A stretch of 47,696 nucleotides of DNA from contig NZ_LWBS01000424.1 in NCBI RefSeq assembly GCF_001652265.1, forward strand, positions 1-47,696, in the 5' to 3' direction. The translations under genes were made by a program, and so were the position numbers. The DNA comes from Rhizobium leguminosarum (lineage in GTDB: Bacteria; Pseudomonadota; Alphaproteobacteria; Rhizobiales; Rhizobiaceae). Within the stretch, counting starts at the first letter, position 1. Each line of letters starts with the position of its first letter. Shown here in pieces: positions 1 to 8,233 of the stretch. The notes beneath the pieces are model-generated. The model did not search any database. It saw only the letters and a program-made list of their open reading frames with translations, and was not told the DNA's origin.

Positions 1-90
1 TTTCGTGTCCACCGTCTTGGCAGGCTCGGCCGCAAAAGCAGACCCGGCTAAAGCAGTTAAAGCCCCTATCGCGATCAATATCGTTCTCAT
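1..90 (-). CDS. Exported protein, N-terminal fragment
   Basis: The minus strand opens with ATG at 90-88 behind a GGGAGAAAAATC ribosome site. It encodes about 30 residues: a basic start (MRT), a hydrophobic core (ILIAIGALTALAG) and a typical signal peptidase site (SAFA-AE). The protein is exported to the periplasm or beyond. The window ends before any functional domain, so the mature function cannot be read. Confidence 0.6.
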   Translation of the reverse strand, partial: MRTILIAIGALTALAGSAFAAEPAKTVDTK

Positions 91-379
91 GATTTTTCTC
101 CCATTCGGCAGTGCCGGCGGAATGCCAACAGTACCCGATCTAACTGACAAAAACGCCCAACTATGAAAGCAGTTCCGCCACGGGGGCACGAACACGACAG
201 GCCAGCAATGGTTATAACGTCCGCGAAGGGCCGATGACGGTTATTAGCGGCAAAGTCTTCGCGTCATTAAATTGCATTACATGATTGAACTGAAGGGATA
301 GAGTGAGTTGTCGGCAACCACTGAACCGGGCGTTGCTGCTTGAGAGCGAAGCGCTCTCGCCCCAACAAGGGGATTCCTC

Positions 380-667
380 ATGTCCCTTCCAAGACTTGAG
401 CACAACGGGATATTCTCACCCTACGATCTGGGTGGGTTGCGAGCCGAAATAGATGCATGGTGCGAAAGAGACGCAAGTGATTACACCCAGATTGCACGGT
501 CCTGCGATAACGGCACGATAGTCACGAACAGACCGGTACTGCCGCAGCACATGCTTCTCTCGTTCCGCACAACCAGCACCACCTTAGCCAGACGGGCCAA
601 ACGCAAAGGCGGTGCTTTCACGGTTCGGGAGCGTGTGCAAGGCAGACCTGCAACCATCGAGCAATGA
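380..667 (+). CDS. Hypothetical protein, doubtful
   Basis: This is an open frame of 95 codons starting at ATG 380, with an AAGGGG ribosome site seven bases upstream. I recognise no family. The first half (LGGLRAEIDAWCERDAS) could be real protein, while the arginine-rich end reads like out-of-frame sequence. It lies just upstream of a decayed insertion sequence and could be a truncated gene or chance. The flanks 91-379 and 668-777 show no other gene. Confidence 0.25.
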   Translation: MSLPRLEHNGIFSPYDLGGLRAEIDAWCERDASDYTQIARSCDNGTIVTNRPVLPQHMLLSFRTTSTTLARRAKRKGGAFTVRERVQGRPATIEQ

Positions 668-777
668 GGTCAGCATCTGACTGCTTTCCACCCATTGCGG
701 TCCTTCCGGATCGTGGGATGTGGGGCGGCTTCGGGCCAAACGGGGGAGTGGCATTTCCACTTGCGTCGTCTTCGACG

Positions 778-1581
778 CATTGATTCAATGGTTGCGCAAG
801 GAGGCGCTGCCATGAGTGATTTGATGCTGTTGTCCGAGGCGCAGATGCGCCGCATTAAGCCATACTTTCCATTGTCGCACGGTATTCCGCGAGTGGACGA
901 CCGCCGGATCATCAGTGGTATTGTCTTCGTTATTCGGAACGGTTGCGCTGGCGCGACGCGCGTAAAGAATATGGTCCCCACAAGACGATTTATAATCGCT
1001 TCATCCAATGGAGCAGGCTTGGTGTGTTCAGTCGAATCTTAGCCGAACTCGCAGCCAAACGCGGCAAGCCGGAACAATTGATGATCGATGCTACCCATTT
1101 GAAAGCACATCGGACGGCAGCTAGCCTGCTAAAAAAGGGATCTTCCTAAACGTATCGGGCGGACCAAAGGTGGTTTGAATTCGAAACTACACGCGGTTTG
1201 CGATGGCCAGGGCCGACCTTTGGTCATGTTGCTAAGCGAAGGCCAAATGAGCGATTACAGAGGGACCGCTCTTCTGCTCAAAGCCTTGCCCAAGGCCAAA
1301 GCGATGCTTGCAGACAAGGGATACGACGCCTCTGGTTTCGAAAGGCGCCGGCTGATCGCAGAATCACCGCCTGCATTCCGTCAAAGGCCAACAGAAAGGT
1401 CCCAATCCCGCATGATGTTGTGCTCTACAAGCAACGTCACAAGATCGAAAACATGTTCGGAAAACTCAAAGACCGGCGTCGTATTCACACTCGATACGAC
1501 CGCTGCGCCCACACCTTTTTCTCAAGCATATGCATAGCAGCGGCCGTCATCTTCTGGCTCTGATTAGTGAGTCCTGACCCT
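778..1581 (+). mobile_element. Decayed IS5-family element (IS427-like)
   Basis: The element surrounds a broken IS5-type transposase. The right end, read inward on the minus strand from about 1581, begins GGGTCAGGACTCACTAATCA and looks intact. From about 778 the left side keeps the sub-terminal ATTGATTCAATGG, but the bases outside it no longer match the right end. The left terminal repeat therefore seems lost. With a frameshifted transposase and one missing end, the element should be immobile on its own. Assignment to the IS427 group is from recall of that family. Confidence 0.65.
812..1563 (+). pseudogene. IS5-family transposase, frameshifted
   Basis: The transposase can be followed over its whole length in several frames. 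It starts at ATG 812 (MSDLMLLSEAQMRRI, VDDRRIISG). It shifts near 940 into a frame with RWRDARKEYGPHKT, MIDATHLKAH and RTAASLLKKG. It shifts again near 1145 into GGLNSKLHAVCDGQGRP and LADKGYD. A last shift near 1365 leads to ACIPSKANRK, RHKIENMFGKLKD and the end FFSSICIAAAVIFWL at 1563. Pieces of the DDE region are present (MIDATHLKAH; LADKGYD; the KIENMFG helix). At least three frameshifts make it non-functional. Confidence 0.8.
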
Positions 1582-1779
1582 AGTTGATACCGTGCAATCC
1601 TAAATCTCTTAAAGCTGCAGCAATCGGCTCATCGCACGGTATAGCCGCGTTATTTAGCATGAAGAGATTGCGCGTCACGCGTGTTATAGTCTCTTTGTCC
1701 AGCTGAGCCTTCCGGCCGGTTGGCATTGTTGCCGAGTGATGACTTGCTCCGCGAGTCTCCGGCCCATGAGGGCCTCTCC

Positions 1780-2832
1780 ATGCAAAAGATTCCCACAGTG
1801 CATTTCGAAGCGGCGAGCACTCTTGCCGTAGTGGTATCATCCAATGAACCGCTGCTTTTCCTGTCCGACGACCAGAAGGTCATCGCGGCCAGCGCATCCT
1901 TCTGCCGGGCCTTCGACATCGACCCAAAGACGGTTTGCGGCCAAAGCCTCAGCGACATTGGAAATGGTGAATGGGCGATGCCCAAGCTTGCGTCACTGCT
2001 GACGGCCACCGCCTCGGGAAGTGCCATCATCGAGGCTTACGAAATCGATTTTCAACGGCCAAACCAGAAGACACGGCACTTGGTCGTCAATGCACGGACG
2101 CTCGATGACGGCGACATCGATCATATTCGCCTGCTTCTGGCCATCACCGACGTAACCGATGTGCGCGCCGAGGCTCGGCTGAAAGATGATCTCATTCGCG
2201 ATAATGCCATCCTGCTGCAGGAGGTCCAGCACAGGGTCGCCAACAGCCTCCAGATCATTGCCAGCGTCCTCATGCAGAGCGCCCGCAGGGTCCAGTCGGA
2301 GGAAGCGCGCGGGCACCTCCACAACGCCCATCACCGGGTCATGTCGATCGCGGCCCTGCAACGGCAACTCTCGACGTCCCATGGCGGCAAGGTTGAGCTC
2401 CGTACCTATTTCACTCAGCTTTGCCAAAGCCTCGGCGCGTCGATGATCGCTAACCCTGACAGGCTTTCGATCCAGGTGACGGTTGACGACAGCGCCGTGG
2501 AAGCGGACGTTTCCGTTCGCCTGGGGCTTGTTGTGACCGAGCTTGCAATCAACGCCCTCAAGCACGCCTTTCCCGATGAGCGAACGGGCGCAATCGTCAT
2601 CGACTATCACTCATCCGGCAAGGACTGGACCCTCTCCGTTACCGACAACGGCATCGGCATGCCTGCGGGTCGCGATGCACCAAAGGCGGGACTGGGCACC
2701 GGCATTGTGGAAGCGCTGGCAAAGAGCCTGAATGGCGACATTCAGTTGAGCGATGCGGGACCCGGCGCCGCCGTTACAATCCGCCACCGGGAAAGCGCCG
2801 GTTTGCGAACCGACATTTCTACGGCCGCGTAG
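1780..2832 (+). CDS. PAS-HisKA_2 sensor histidine kinase
   Basis: A soluble sensor kinase of about 350 residues. Residues 20-130 look like a PAS fold. A HisKA_2 dimerisation domain follows, with the phospho-acceptor His at about 151 in LQEVQHRVANSLQ. The ATPase domain shows the N box (ELAINALKHAF), G1 (DNGIGMP) and a glycine-rich lid (GLGTGIVEAL). No membrane segment is seen, so the signal is probably cytoplasmic. I chose ATG 1780; a TTG at 1720 would add 20 unconvincing residues. The single-domain response regulator 73 bp downstream is the likely partner. HisKA_2 kinases with PAS or LOV sensors act in alphaproteobacterial stress and light signalling; the signal here is unknown. Confidence 0.85.
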   Translation: MQKIPTVHFEAASTLAVVVSSNEPLLFLSDDQKVIAASASFCRAFDIDPKTVCGQSLSDIGNGEWAMPKLASLLTATASGSAIIEAYEIDFQRPNQKTRHLVVNARTLDDGDIDHIRLLLAITDVTDVRAEARLKDDLIRDNAILLQEVQHRVANSLQIIASVLMQSARRVQSEEARGHLHNAHHRVMSIAALQRQLSTSHGGKVELRTYFTQLCQSLGASMIANPDRLSIQVTVDDSAVEADVSVRLGLVVTELAINALKHAFPDERTGAIVIDYHSSGKDWTLSVTDNGIGMPAGRDAPKAGLGTGIVEALAKSLNGDIQLSDAGPGAAVTIRHRESAGLRTDISTAA

Positions 2833-2905
2833 GAACCGATTGGCTTCCCAAGCGCTACACTACCGGAGCCCGCGAGGTTCACACTCCAATTTGACCGAGT
2901 GAGTG

Positions 2906-3286
2906 ATGAAAAATGGCAAGGCGGTCGTCCTGGTCGTCGAAGACAGCGCGATCATTCGGATGAGTGCCGTCGATCTGGTATTCTCTGCGGGCTACGAAGC
3001 GCTTGAGGCCTGCGATGCGGACGAGGCAATTCGCATCCTTGAGGCGCGAAACGACATCGATCTGGTTTTCACCGATGTTCAGATGCCCGGAACGATGGAC
3101 GGCATCAAGCTATCCCATTACATCAGGGATCGGTGGCCGCCGGTCAGGCTGATCGTTGCGTCCGGCGCAGCAATCCTCGAACAGAGCGATCTGCCCACGG
3201 GAAGCAGGGCCTTCTCGAAACCCTATGACAACCATGCAATTACCGATGCAATGGCTCATCTGCTGTCGATCGGGAAACACGACTGA
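2906..3286 (+). CDS. Single-domain response regulator
   Basis: A receiver domain of 126 residues with no output domain. It has the acidic pair at residues 12-13 (VVEDS), the phosphorylated Asp at about 57 (FTDVQMPG), a switch Ser at about 86 (IVASGAA) and the conserved Lys at about 105 (FSKPY). The start can be GTG 2903 or ATG 2906; I use ATG. It follows the HisKA_2 kinase gene on the same strand and is probably its phosphate acceptor. Receivers of this type work as phosphate sinks or act by protein-protein contact, as in alphaproteobacterial general stress pathways. Confidence 0.85.
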   Translation: MKNGKAVVLVVEDSAIIRMSAVDLVFSAGYEALEACDADEAIRILEARNDIDLVFTDVQMPGTMDGIKLSHYIRDRWPPVRLIVASGAAILEQSDLPTGSRAFSKPYDNHAITDAMAHLLSIGKHD

Positions 3287-3299
3287 GCTGGTAAGTTAA

Positions 3300-3375
3300 G
3301 TGTTTTTCGACAAGCTTCCAGGATGATCATGACGTCGTCGACCGCCATCTTCTCGTTGAAGCGCTGAGGATCTGA
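3300..3375 (-). pseudogene. Remnant of an EutQ-like cupin gene
   Basis: Read on the minus strand, this stretch gives DPQRFNEKMAVDDVMIILE. It parallels the segment APDQSLTETIEVDDVMIVLEG of the cupin gene at 5056-5405. The bases GATCATGACGTCGTCGAC are shared by the two sites. Only about 20 codons survive, just upstream of the C39-like gene. It is a fragment of a second cupin copy or of a small rearrangement. Confidence 0.5.
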
Positions 3376-3378
3376 ACA

Positions 3379-3783
3379 TTGAGACAGCCCGCAGCCGATA
3401 AGGTCCGTTTCAAATTTGTTACGCAATGTCCACGGGATGATGGCTGCGGCGTTTTCGTCTTGCAGATGCTGACGGGCAACCCCTACGACCAGATTGCCGG
3501 CATGATCGATTGGGGCGTTCAGACCAATCATTACACAACGTGGAAAGAACTGCGCGGCGTCCTGACCGAGTTGGGCTGGCAGACTGGCGGACTCCGCAAG
3601 GCAGAGAGCTGGGGCGATGTTTGCGGGGTGGCGGTCGTCCATGTCGAAGGAGACCACTTCATCCTCTATGACGCCGATAACGGCGTCTTCTATGATCCGG
3701 GGCAACCCGATGGCCCCGATCTGCATAGCCGCCTCGTCCCTGTGAACTACCTTGCAGTGCAATCGCCAGAGAACGGTGCGTAA
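3379..3783 (+). CDS. C39-like cysteine peptidase-fold protein
   Basis: A protein of 134 residues resembling the papain-like C39 fold. Near the N-terminus it has Gln16 and Cys23 (TQCPRDDGCGVFVLQM), fitting the oxyanion Gln and nucleophile Cys of that fold. It has His93 in EGDHFILYD and Asp106 in VFYDP, fitting the His/Asp of the triad. There is no signal peptide or transporter domain, so it may be a small cytoplasmic peptidase or an inactive relative. The start is TTG 3379 with GAGGA ten bases upstream. It is separated from the kinase/regulator pair by a cupin remnant. Confidence 0.55.
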   Translation: MRQPAADKVRFKFVTQCPRDDGCGVFVLQMLTGNPYDQIAGMIDWGVQTNHYTTWKELRGVLTELGWQTGGLRKAESWGDVCGVAVVHVEGDHFILYDADNGVFYDPGQPDGPDLHSRLVPVNYLAVQSPENGA

Positions 3784-3797
3784 AAATGCAAAAGCAC

Positions 3798-4071
3798 GTC
3801 CCCAACCTCCGTTATCCCAGGCCCTGAGCCACGGCCATCCGGTTAATAAATGCGGACGAGGTGCATGGCGTTGATTCTACTCGGCTTCAGACGTTTCACG
3901 GCGTTTGAGACACGAACAGGAGGTTTAATATCAGGCGACATCCCGGCTCAGGAGATTGCCGACACCGGCCCCTCATCCGCCTGCCGGCACCTTCTCCCCG
4001 CATGCGGGGAGAAGGGGATATGCCGCACCGGCTCCCTCAACCTCCACGCTGCGTTTGGCACTCACTCGCCG
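3798..4071. repeat. Dispersed rhizobial intergenic repeat, copy 1
   Basis: About 275 bp that recur, diverged, at 15355-15632. Shared blocks are GTCCCCAACCTCCGT at the left end, GCGTTTGAGACACG, CCCCTCATCCGCCTGCCGGC and ATGCCGCACCGGCT. This copy has a perfect 24-base palindrome at 3991-4014 around CCCCGCATGCGGGG. It resembles the mosaic, palindrome-centred elements (RIME type) of rhizobial genomes; that name is from recall. The 3784-4248 gap holds no gene that I can support. Confidence 0.7.
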
Positions 4072-4248
4072 TGACCACCGTGCCAGGCTCGCGGATACGG
4101 AAAGGCGCAGCCGCCGAGCAGCGTATTCACCCAAAATATGCAGATGAACCGAACCATGTTTGTCTCCAGCCGGCTTGATGCGAGGCTGATCCGGGGGTAA
4201 TCCAGAACCCAGCCACCCTCTCCTTCGACACCAATCTGAAACGACCCC

Positions 4249-5040
4249 ATGGCGCACTCCCTCAACACAGCCCCATCGCCCGCCGACGGCCCCAACCAGC
4301 CAAAACTTGATACGGACGACATCTGGCAGGCCCGCGTCGATCTGGCGGCCTGCTTCCGGATGGCGGCAAGGCTCGGCATGGAGGAAGGGATCTGCAACCA
4401 CTTCTCGGCCGTCGTTCCCGGCTATGACGACCTGTTCATCGTCAACCCTTATGGCTACGCTTTCGCCGAACTGACGGCCTCGATGTTGTTGATCTGCGAC
4501 TTTCACGGCAACGTCGTGTCGGGCAGCGGGCAGCCCGAGGCCACCGCTTTTTACATCCACGCCAGGATTCATAAAAACGTTCCCCGCGCCAAGGCGGCGT
4601 TCCACACCCATATGCCTTATGCCACCGCCCTTTCGATGACGGAGGGCGATCCCCTCATCTTTGCCGGGCAGACCGCCTTGAAATTCTATGGACGCACGGC
4701 CGTCGACCGCAACTATAACGGCCTGGCGCTCGATGCGCGCGAGGGCGATCGGATCGCGGCTGCGATCGGTGATGCCGACATCGTCTTCATGAAGCACCAC
4801 GGCGTGATGGTCTGCGCACCCAATATTGCCGAGGCCTGGGACGACCTCTATTATCTCGAGCGCGCCTGCGAAGTGCAGACGCTCGCCCTGCCGACCGGAC
4901 GCCAGGTCCTTGCCGTCGCGCCTGAGATTGCGGAGGCGGCGTACCGGCAAATGCGCGAAGGAGACCCGGAGTCGGCCCGGCTCCATCTGGAGTCGGTGAA
5001 GCGCGCGCTCGATCGCAGCGAGCCGGAATACAGGCGCTGA
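4249..5040 (+). CDS. Class II aldolase/adducin family protein
   Basis: A protein of 263 residues spanning a class II aldolase domain. It contains metal-ligand motifs: the paired His of FHTHMPYATAL near residue 120 and the HHGVMV motif near residue 184, plus an N-terminal EEGICNHFS segment. Members are Zn-dependent aldolases, epimerases or decarboxylases of sugar phosphates and related acids; the substrate here is not readable. It starts at ATG 4249 with no strong ribosome site. It converges on a decayed cupin gene 15 bp away, so it probably has its own promoter. Confidence 0.8.
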   Translation: MAHSLNTAPSPADGPNQPKLDTDDIWQARVDLAACFRMAARLGMEEGICNHFSAVVPGYDDLFIVNPYGYAFAELTASMLLICDFHGNVVSGSGQPEATAFYIHARIHKNVPRAKAAFHTHMPYATALSMTEGDPLIFAGQTALKFYGRTAVDRNYNGLALDAREGDRIAAAIGDADIVFMKHHGVMVCAPNIAEAWDDLYYLERACEVQTLALPTGRQVLAVAPEIAEAAYRQMREGDPESARLHLESVKRALDRSEPEYRR

Positions 5041-5055
5041 GCCGCGGACCCCAGC

Positions 5056-5405
5056 TTACGCGTGCGCCGGGCGCCAATGCGGATAGGTGACATAGGCGGT
5101 GAGCGCGCCTCGTCATGCGAGCGGAGGGTCACCGCTTCACCCTTGGGCATGTAGACGATCTCGCCTGGCCCGGCGGTGACTGTTCCCAAGTCCGTCGAGA
5201 CCGTTAGCCGCCCTTCCAGAACGATCATGACGTCGTCGACTTCAATCGTCTCGGTGAGGCTCTGGTCGGGCGCGTAGCGTCCATAGCCGATGGTGATCGG
5301 CCCTCCCTGCCGCTCGTCGACCAGATTGCCGACGAAGATGTCCGCCTGCTGCCCGGGGGAACGCTCCAACGCCACATCGGTAATCGTGAACTTACGGACT
5401 TTCAT
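5056..5405 (-). pseudogene. EutQ-like cupin gene with a one-base deletion
   Basis: The minus strand encodes a single-domain cupin from ATG 5405 (MKVRKFTITDVALER), with the barrel segment TIEVDDVMIVLEG and the turn GPGEIVYMPKGE. Near 5108 the frame breaks after HDEA. Restoring one base gives GALTAYVTYPHWRPAHA and a stop at 5056-5058, a sensible end. Without it the frame runs into the aldolase gene. It was last in an operon with the SnoaL-like and VOC genes. A sequencing error at one base would also explain it. Confidence 0.6.
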
Positions 5406-5741
5406 CGTCTTCCTCCATCGCCGCGTGCAGAGGTAGCGCGGAAATCCAGCGCGCCAAGAGCGCTCGTCTATCAATGGCGAACACGCCCGTGTTCTGCCCG
5501 CAACCGTGGCGACATTGCCGAGCAGATGGACGTGATGCGTCGTCTTGGTCATCGTGTCATGGCTCAGGACACCGGATTCGATCGCCGAAAGAATAGCCTG
5601 TGCAGGGATGGGGCCACGCTCAGGCGTCACCAGCACCCAGTCCTGCGTGATGCAGGCGGCGATCTGGATGGGATTGTTGGAAACCATCGCCGCGTTGAAG
5701 GCGCGCTCAGCCTCCTCGAGCGCTTCAAGGGCTGCGTGCAC
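5402..5741 (-). pseudogene. SnoaL-like (NTF2-fold) gene, frameshifted
   Basis: The minus-strand frame starts at GTG 5741, directly after the stop of the VOC gene. It encodes an NTF2-fold start: EEAERAFNAAM, ITQDWVLVTPERGP, then HHVHLLGNVATVAG. After about residue 80 the frame turns improbable and runs straight into the cupin frame. Shifted frames give QNTGVF and an end whose TGA overlaps the cupin ATG (ATGA). The gene therefore seems to have lost its frame in the last third. Intact relatives are small polyketide-cyclase-like or stress proteins. Confidence 0.5.
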
Positions 5742-6191
5742 TCACGCCGACATGTCCTCGTTCCAGCGGCGTTGCATCTCCTCAGGCGTGACCTGCTCGA
5801 TGGTTTGCGACAACATCCAGCGATGACCGAAGGGATCAAGCACCTGCGCCACCCGCTCGCCAAAACTCTGGTCGGTCGCCGGGCGCAACATCGTCGCCCC
5901 GGCCGATAGCGCCTGCGCCAGTGCTGCGTCGGTCGACACCGTATCCATGTGGAAGGTCACCGGCGAGCCTCCGACGGCATCGGGAGACAAGGCGCCGAAG
6001 TCCGGATATTCGTCTGCCAACATCATCAGCGTCTCTCCGAAACGCAGTTCGGCATGGCCGATCCGCCCGTCCGAAGGATCGGTCATGCGGAAGACTTCCG
6101 TGGCGCCGAAAGCCTCCTTGTAGAAGTCGATGGCCCGTGCCGCATCCTTGACGATGAAATAGGCGCTCACTTTTCGGGCAAAACTCGGCAT
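5742..6191 (-). CDS. VOC family (glyoxalase-like) protein
   Basis: A protein of 149 residues of the vicinal oxygen chelate superfamily. It carries YFIVKDAARAIDFYKEAFGA near the N-terminus, GHAELRFGETLMMLADE in the middle and LDPFGHRWMLSQ near the C-terminus. This layout is that of PhnB-like/bleomycin-resistance-like proteins. The reaction is unknown. The start at 6191 has a strong AGGAGG site. It is the first gene of a leftward operon whose next two genes are broken, and it faces a TetR regulator across a 51-bp gap. Confidence 0.85.
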   Translation of the reverse strand: MPSFARKVSAYFIVKDAARAIDFYKEAFGATEVFRMTDPSDGRIGHAELRFGETLMMLADEYPDFGALSPDAVGGSPVTFHMDTVSTDAALAQALSAGATMLRPATDQSFGERVAQVLDPFGHRWMLSQTIEQVTPEEMQRRWNEDMSA

Positions 6192-6225
6192 GGATGATCC
6201 TCCTTGACTGGTTCCTTTATTAACG

Positions 6226-6238
6226 TTACGTATCGTAA
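6226..6238. promoter_or_regulatory. Candidate TetR operator TTACG-N3-CGTAA
   Basis: A 5-bp inverted repeat with a 3-base spacer in the 51-bp gap between the VOC operon and the divergent tetR gene, four bases before the tetR start codon. It is well placed to repress both. Binding by the neighbouring regulator is inferred. Confidence 0.45.
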
Positions 6239-6242
6239 AGAT

Positions 6243-6845
6243 ATGAGTCAAGAGAGTAATGCAACACCTAGGAAACGAGGGCGGCCGCCAAGCGCTGCCG
6301 CGCAGAGGCGCGCCTTGGAGGCCGCCCATGAAATCCTGATGGCCGAAGGTTTTGGCCGCATGACGATCGAAGCCGTGGCGGCGCGGTCCGGTGTCGGCAA
6401 GCCGACGATCTATCGCTCCTGGGCCAACGCGCAGGAACTGGCGATGGCCGCTCTGCTGGTCAACCGGCTACCGGAAGCGGAGGTTGGAGGGGGCACGGCG
6501 CAGGCGGCTCTCAGCGCGCAGATGAGCGGACTGGTGACTGCCTTTGCAAGCACGCGCGGGCGGCAGATCACGATGGCACTTGCCGCCGCCGACCCGGAAA
6601 GCGAATTCACCAAGGCCTTCCGCAATCAGGTGATCCTGTCGAGCCGCAACGCGGGTCGTGGCATCCTGGAGGAGGCTCTGGCTCGGGGAGAGATCGTTCC
6701 GCCGCTTGATATGGAGGCGCTGCTCGACATGATCTACGGACCGGTCTTCTTCCGGCTGCTGGTCGGCCATCGCCCGGTCTCGCCGGAGTTCGGCGATGCG
6801 ATCGTCAGGACCGCGTTGCGGGCCGTTGCACCGTCGGGCGTGTGA
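6243..6845 (+). CDS. TetR/AcrR family regulator
   Basis: A repressor of about 200 residues. After a basic leader (RKRGRPPS) comes the TetR helix-turn-helix: ILMAEGFGRMTIEAVAARSGV followed by GKPTIYRSW. The C-terminal part is a ligand-binding domain of the type with LDMIYGPVFFRLL near the end. I use ATG 6243; a TTG at 6204 would place the leader across the VOC ribosome site. It is divergent from the VOC/SnoaL/cupin operon, which is probably its target. Confidence 0.85.
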   Translation: MSQESNATPRKRGRPPSAAAQRRALEAAHEILMAEGFGRMTIEAVAARSGVGKPTIYRSWANAQELAMAALLVNRLPEAEVGGGTAQAALSAQMSGLVTAFASTRGRQITMALAAADPESEFTKAFRNQVILSSRNAGRGILEEALARGEIVPPLDMEALLDMIYGPVFFRLLVGHRPVSPEFGDAIVRTALRAVAPSGV

Positions 6846-7087
6846 GACCCTCCCGTCGCGATGGGCGAAGCCGACATCCCGCCTGCCTGCTCATTGCCGC
6901 GCATGAAGGTGAGAACGCCGTTCTCGGTGTCGCCTAGGACCGGGTCGATCCGGCGGTGCCGAAATTCGAGACGATGCCGCCGATGTGATGCCGGTTCGCG
7001 GCCGCTCGAAACTCAGAAGAGCGGCTGCTGCGCGCGGGCGATTTCGAGCGCCCGCTCAACTGGTGATGCAGGCGATGCCCGCAGAAT

Positions 7088-7495
7088 TCAATTTCCGGCA
7101 AGACGCTCGATCGGCTCGGCGAGGTCGAGCCAATGCGGGCGATTGTCCCACCAATGAACATGATCCGGCGCAGGAAAGGACGGATCGGCGAATGTGCCGC
7201 CGGCGATGATGACGGTGCCGGGAAAATATGTTCCGGATTTCGAAAACCCACCCCCGCCACAGATCCGGCAAAAGGCTTTCATCACATCCGGCGTGGTTTC
7301 GCCTTGCGGATACCAGACGGAATATTCTCCGGAAACGATCCGGACATTTTCCTCGGGGAACCAGACATTGTGCGCAAGCGCACTGCCGGATGCACGCTGA
7401 CAACGCGTGCACGTACAGACGTGGTTGTGCACAGGATCGCCATCGACCTCCAGGGACAGGGCGCCACAAGTACACTTCGCATGAAAGATGGGCAT
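7088..7495 (-). CDS. GFA domain protein (Zn-binding)
   Basis: A protein of 135 residues with the cysteine layout of the GFA fold: KCTCGAL near residue 8, CTCTRCQRASG near residue 30 and CRICGG near residue 78. The family is named after glutathione-dependent formaldehyde-activating enzyme; most members are uncharacterised zinc proteins, and true Gfa binds glutathione. No formaldehyde gene is nearby, so the substrate is open. It stands alone on the minus strand, with a weak ribosome site. Confidence 0.85.
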   Translation of the reverse strand: MPIFHAKCTCGALSLEVDGDPVHNHVCTCTRCQRASGSALAHNVWFPEENVRIVSGEYSVWYPQGETTPDVMKAFCRICGGGGFSKSGTYFPGTVIIAGGTFADPSFPAPDHVHWWDNRPHWLDLAEPIERLAGN

Positions 7496-7715
7496 AGGGG
7501 CAAATTCCGTGTTGACTGACGCTAGTCGATCCTACGGCGCCGGAATCGATAAGGTCTATCATCAATTTGCCAAGGCCCTCGGATGCGACAAAACCGCCCC
7601 CCAAAAGGCAGTCGGATAGTGGCAAAGACGGATGGCAGGACGCCAATCACAGCATTGGCGTATCGAGGCCGCGAGCGGCCAGCCCCGTCCTTCGACGCCC
7701 CTGCGGGGGCGTCTC

Positions 7716-7762
7716 AGGATGAGGCTGGAGAGAGGTTGCAGCCTGGTTCAACGGGAAGCGCA
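7716..7762. repeat. Short dispersed repeat, copy 1
   Basis: This piece, beginning AGGATGAGGCTGGAGAGAGG and ending in GGTTCAACGGGAAGCGCA, recurs almost unchanged at 17415-17462. It is preceded by GACGCCCCTGCGGGGGCGTC, a 20-base palindrome at 7694-7713. It lies in the gene-free gap between the GFA and HxlR genes. Confidence 0.65.
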
Positions 7763-7783
7763 GCCCCCTCATTCAGCCAGGGA

Positions 7784-8191
7784 TCACCGCGCAAGAGCCG
7801 AGCCCGTCGGCTTCAGATCGGGATGGAGGCGGGAGAACTCCCTTACCGAGATCAGCATCGGCAAGAGGCCGCGACCGGGCTCCGTCAGACGATATTCGAC
7901 ATGCGGCGGCTGCTCGCCGAAGTTCCGCCTGGCGACAAGTCCGTCGTCCTCGAGCTCCCTCAGATGCTGAGTCAGCATTTTCTGCGAAATGTTTGGAATG
8001 TCTCGCAACAATTGCGACGTCCGCATCGTCGGCTCGGCGAAAAGGCGGAACAGGATCGGCAGCTTCCATCGTCCGCTGATCATCCGAAGCACCCTGTTCA
8101 CATGTGCGACCGAGCCATCCGGACCAAGGCAGATTTCCCGTTCATCACGGTCAATGGGCACTTTTAAGTGCGTAATTGCGTCACTCATCAT
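7784..8191 (-). CDS. HxlR family regulator
   Basis: A winged-helix regulator of 135 residues. It shows the HxlR core: VLRMISGRWKLPILFRLF, then a recognition region around IPNISQKMLTQHLRELEDDGLV and the wing HVEYRLTEPGRGL. These dimers usually control a neighbouring redox or detoxification gene. The start is ATG 8191 behind an AGGACAGG site; ATG 8188 is also possible. It is divergent from the SDR gene at 8234 with 42 bp between, so this SDR is the likely target. Confidence 0.85.
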   Translation of the reverse strand: MMSDAITHLKVPIDRDEREICLGPDGSVAHVNRVLRMISGRWKLPILFRLFAEPTMRTSQLLRDIPNISQKMLTQHLRELEDDGLVARRNFGEQPPHVEYRLTEPGRGLLPMLISVREFSRLHPDLKPTGSALAR

Positions 8192-8233
8192 CCTGTCCTC
8201 ATAACAATCAAACACTAGCACGGGAGTGACGGA

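Noticed and set aside
3973..4986. A 337-codon minus-strand frame opposite the aldolase gene
   Set aside because: It is a shadow of the class II aldolase frame and extends into an intergenic repeat.
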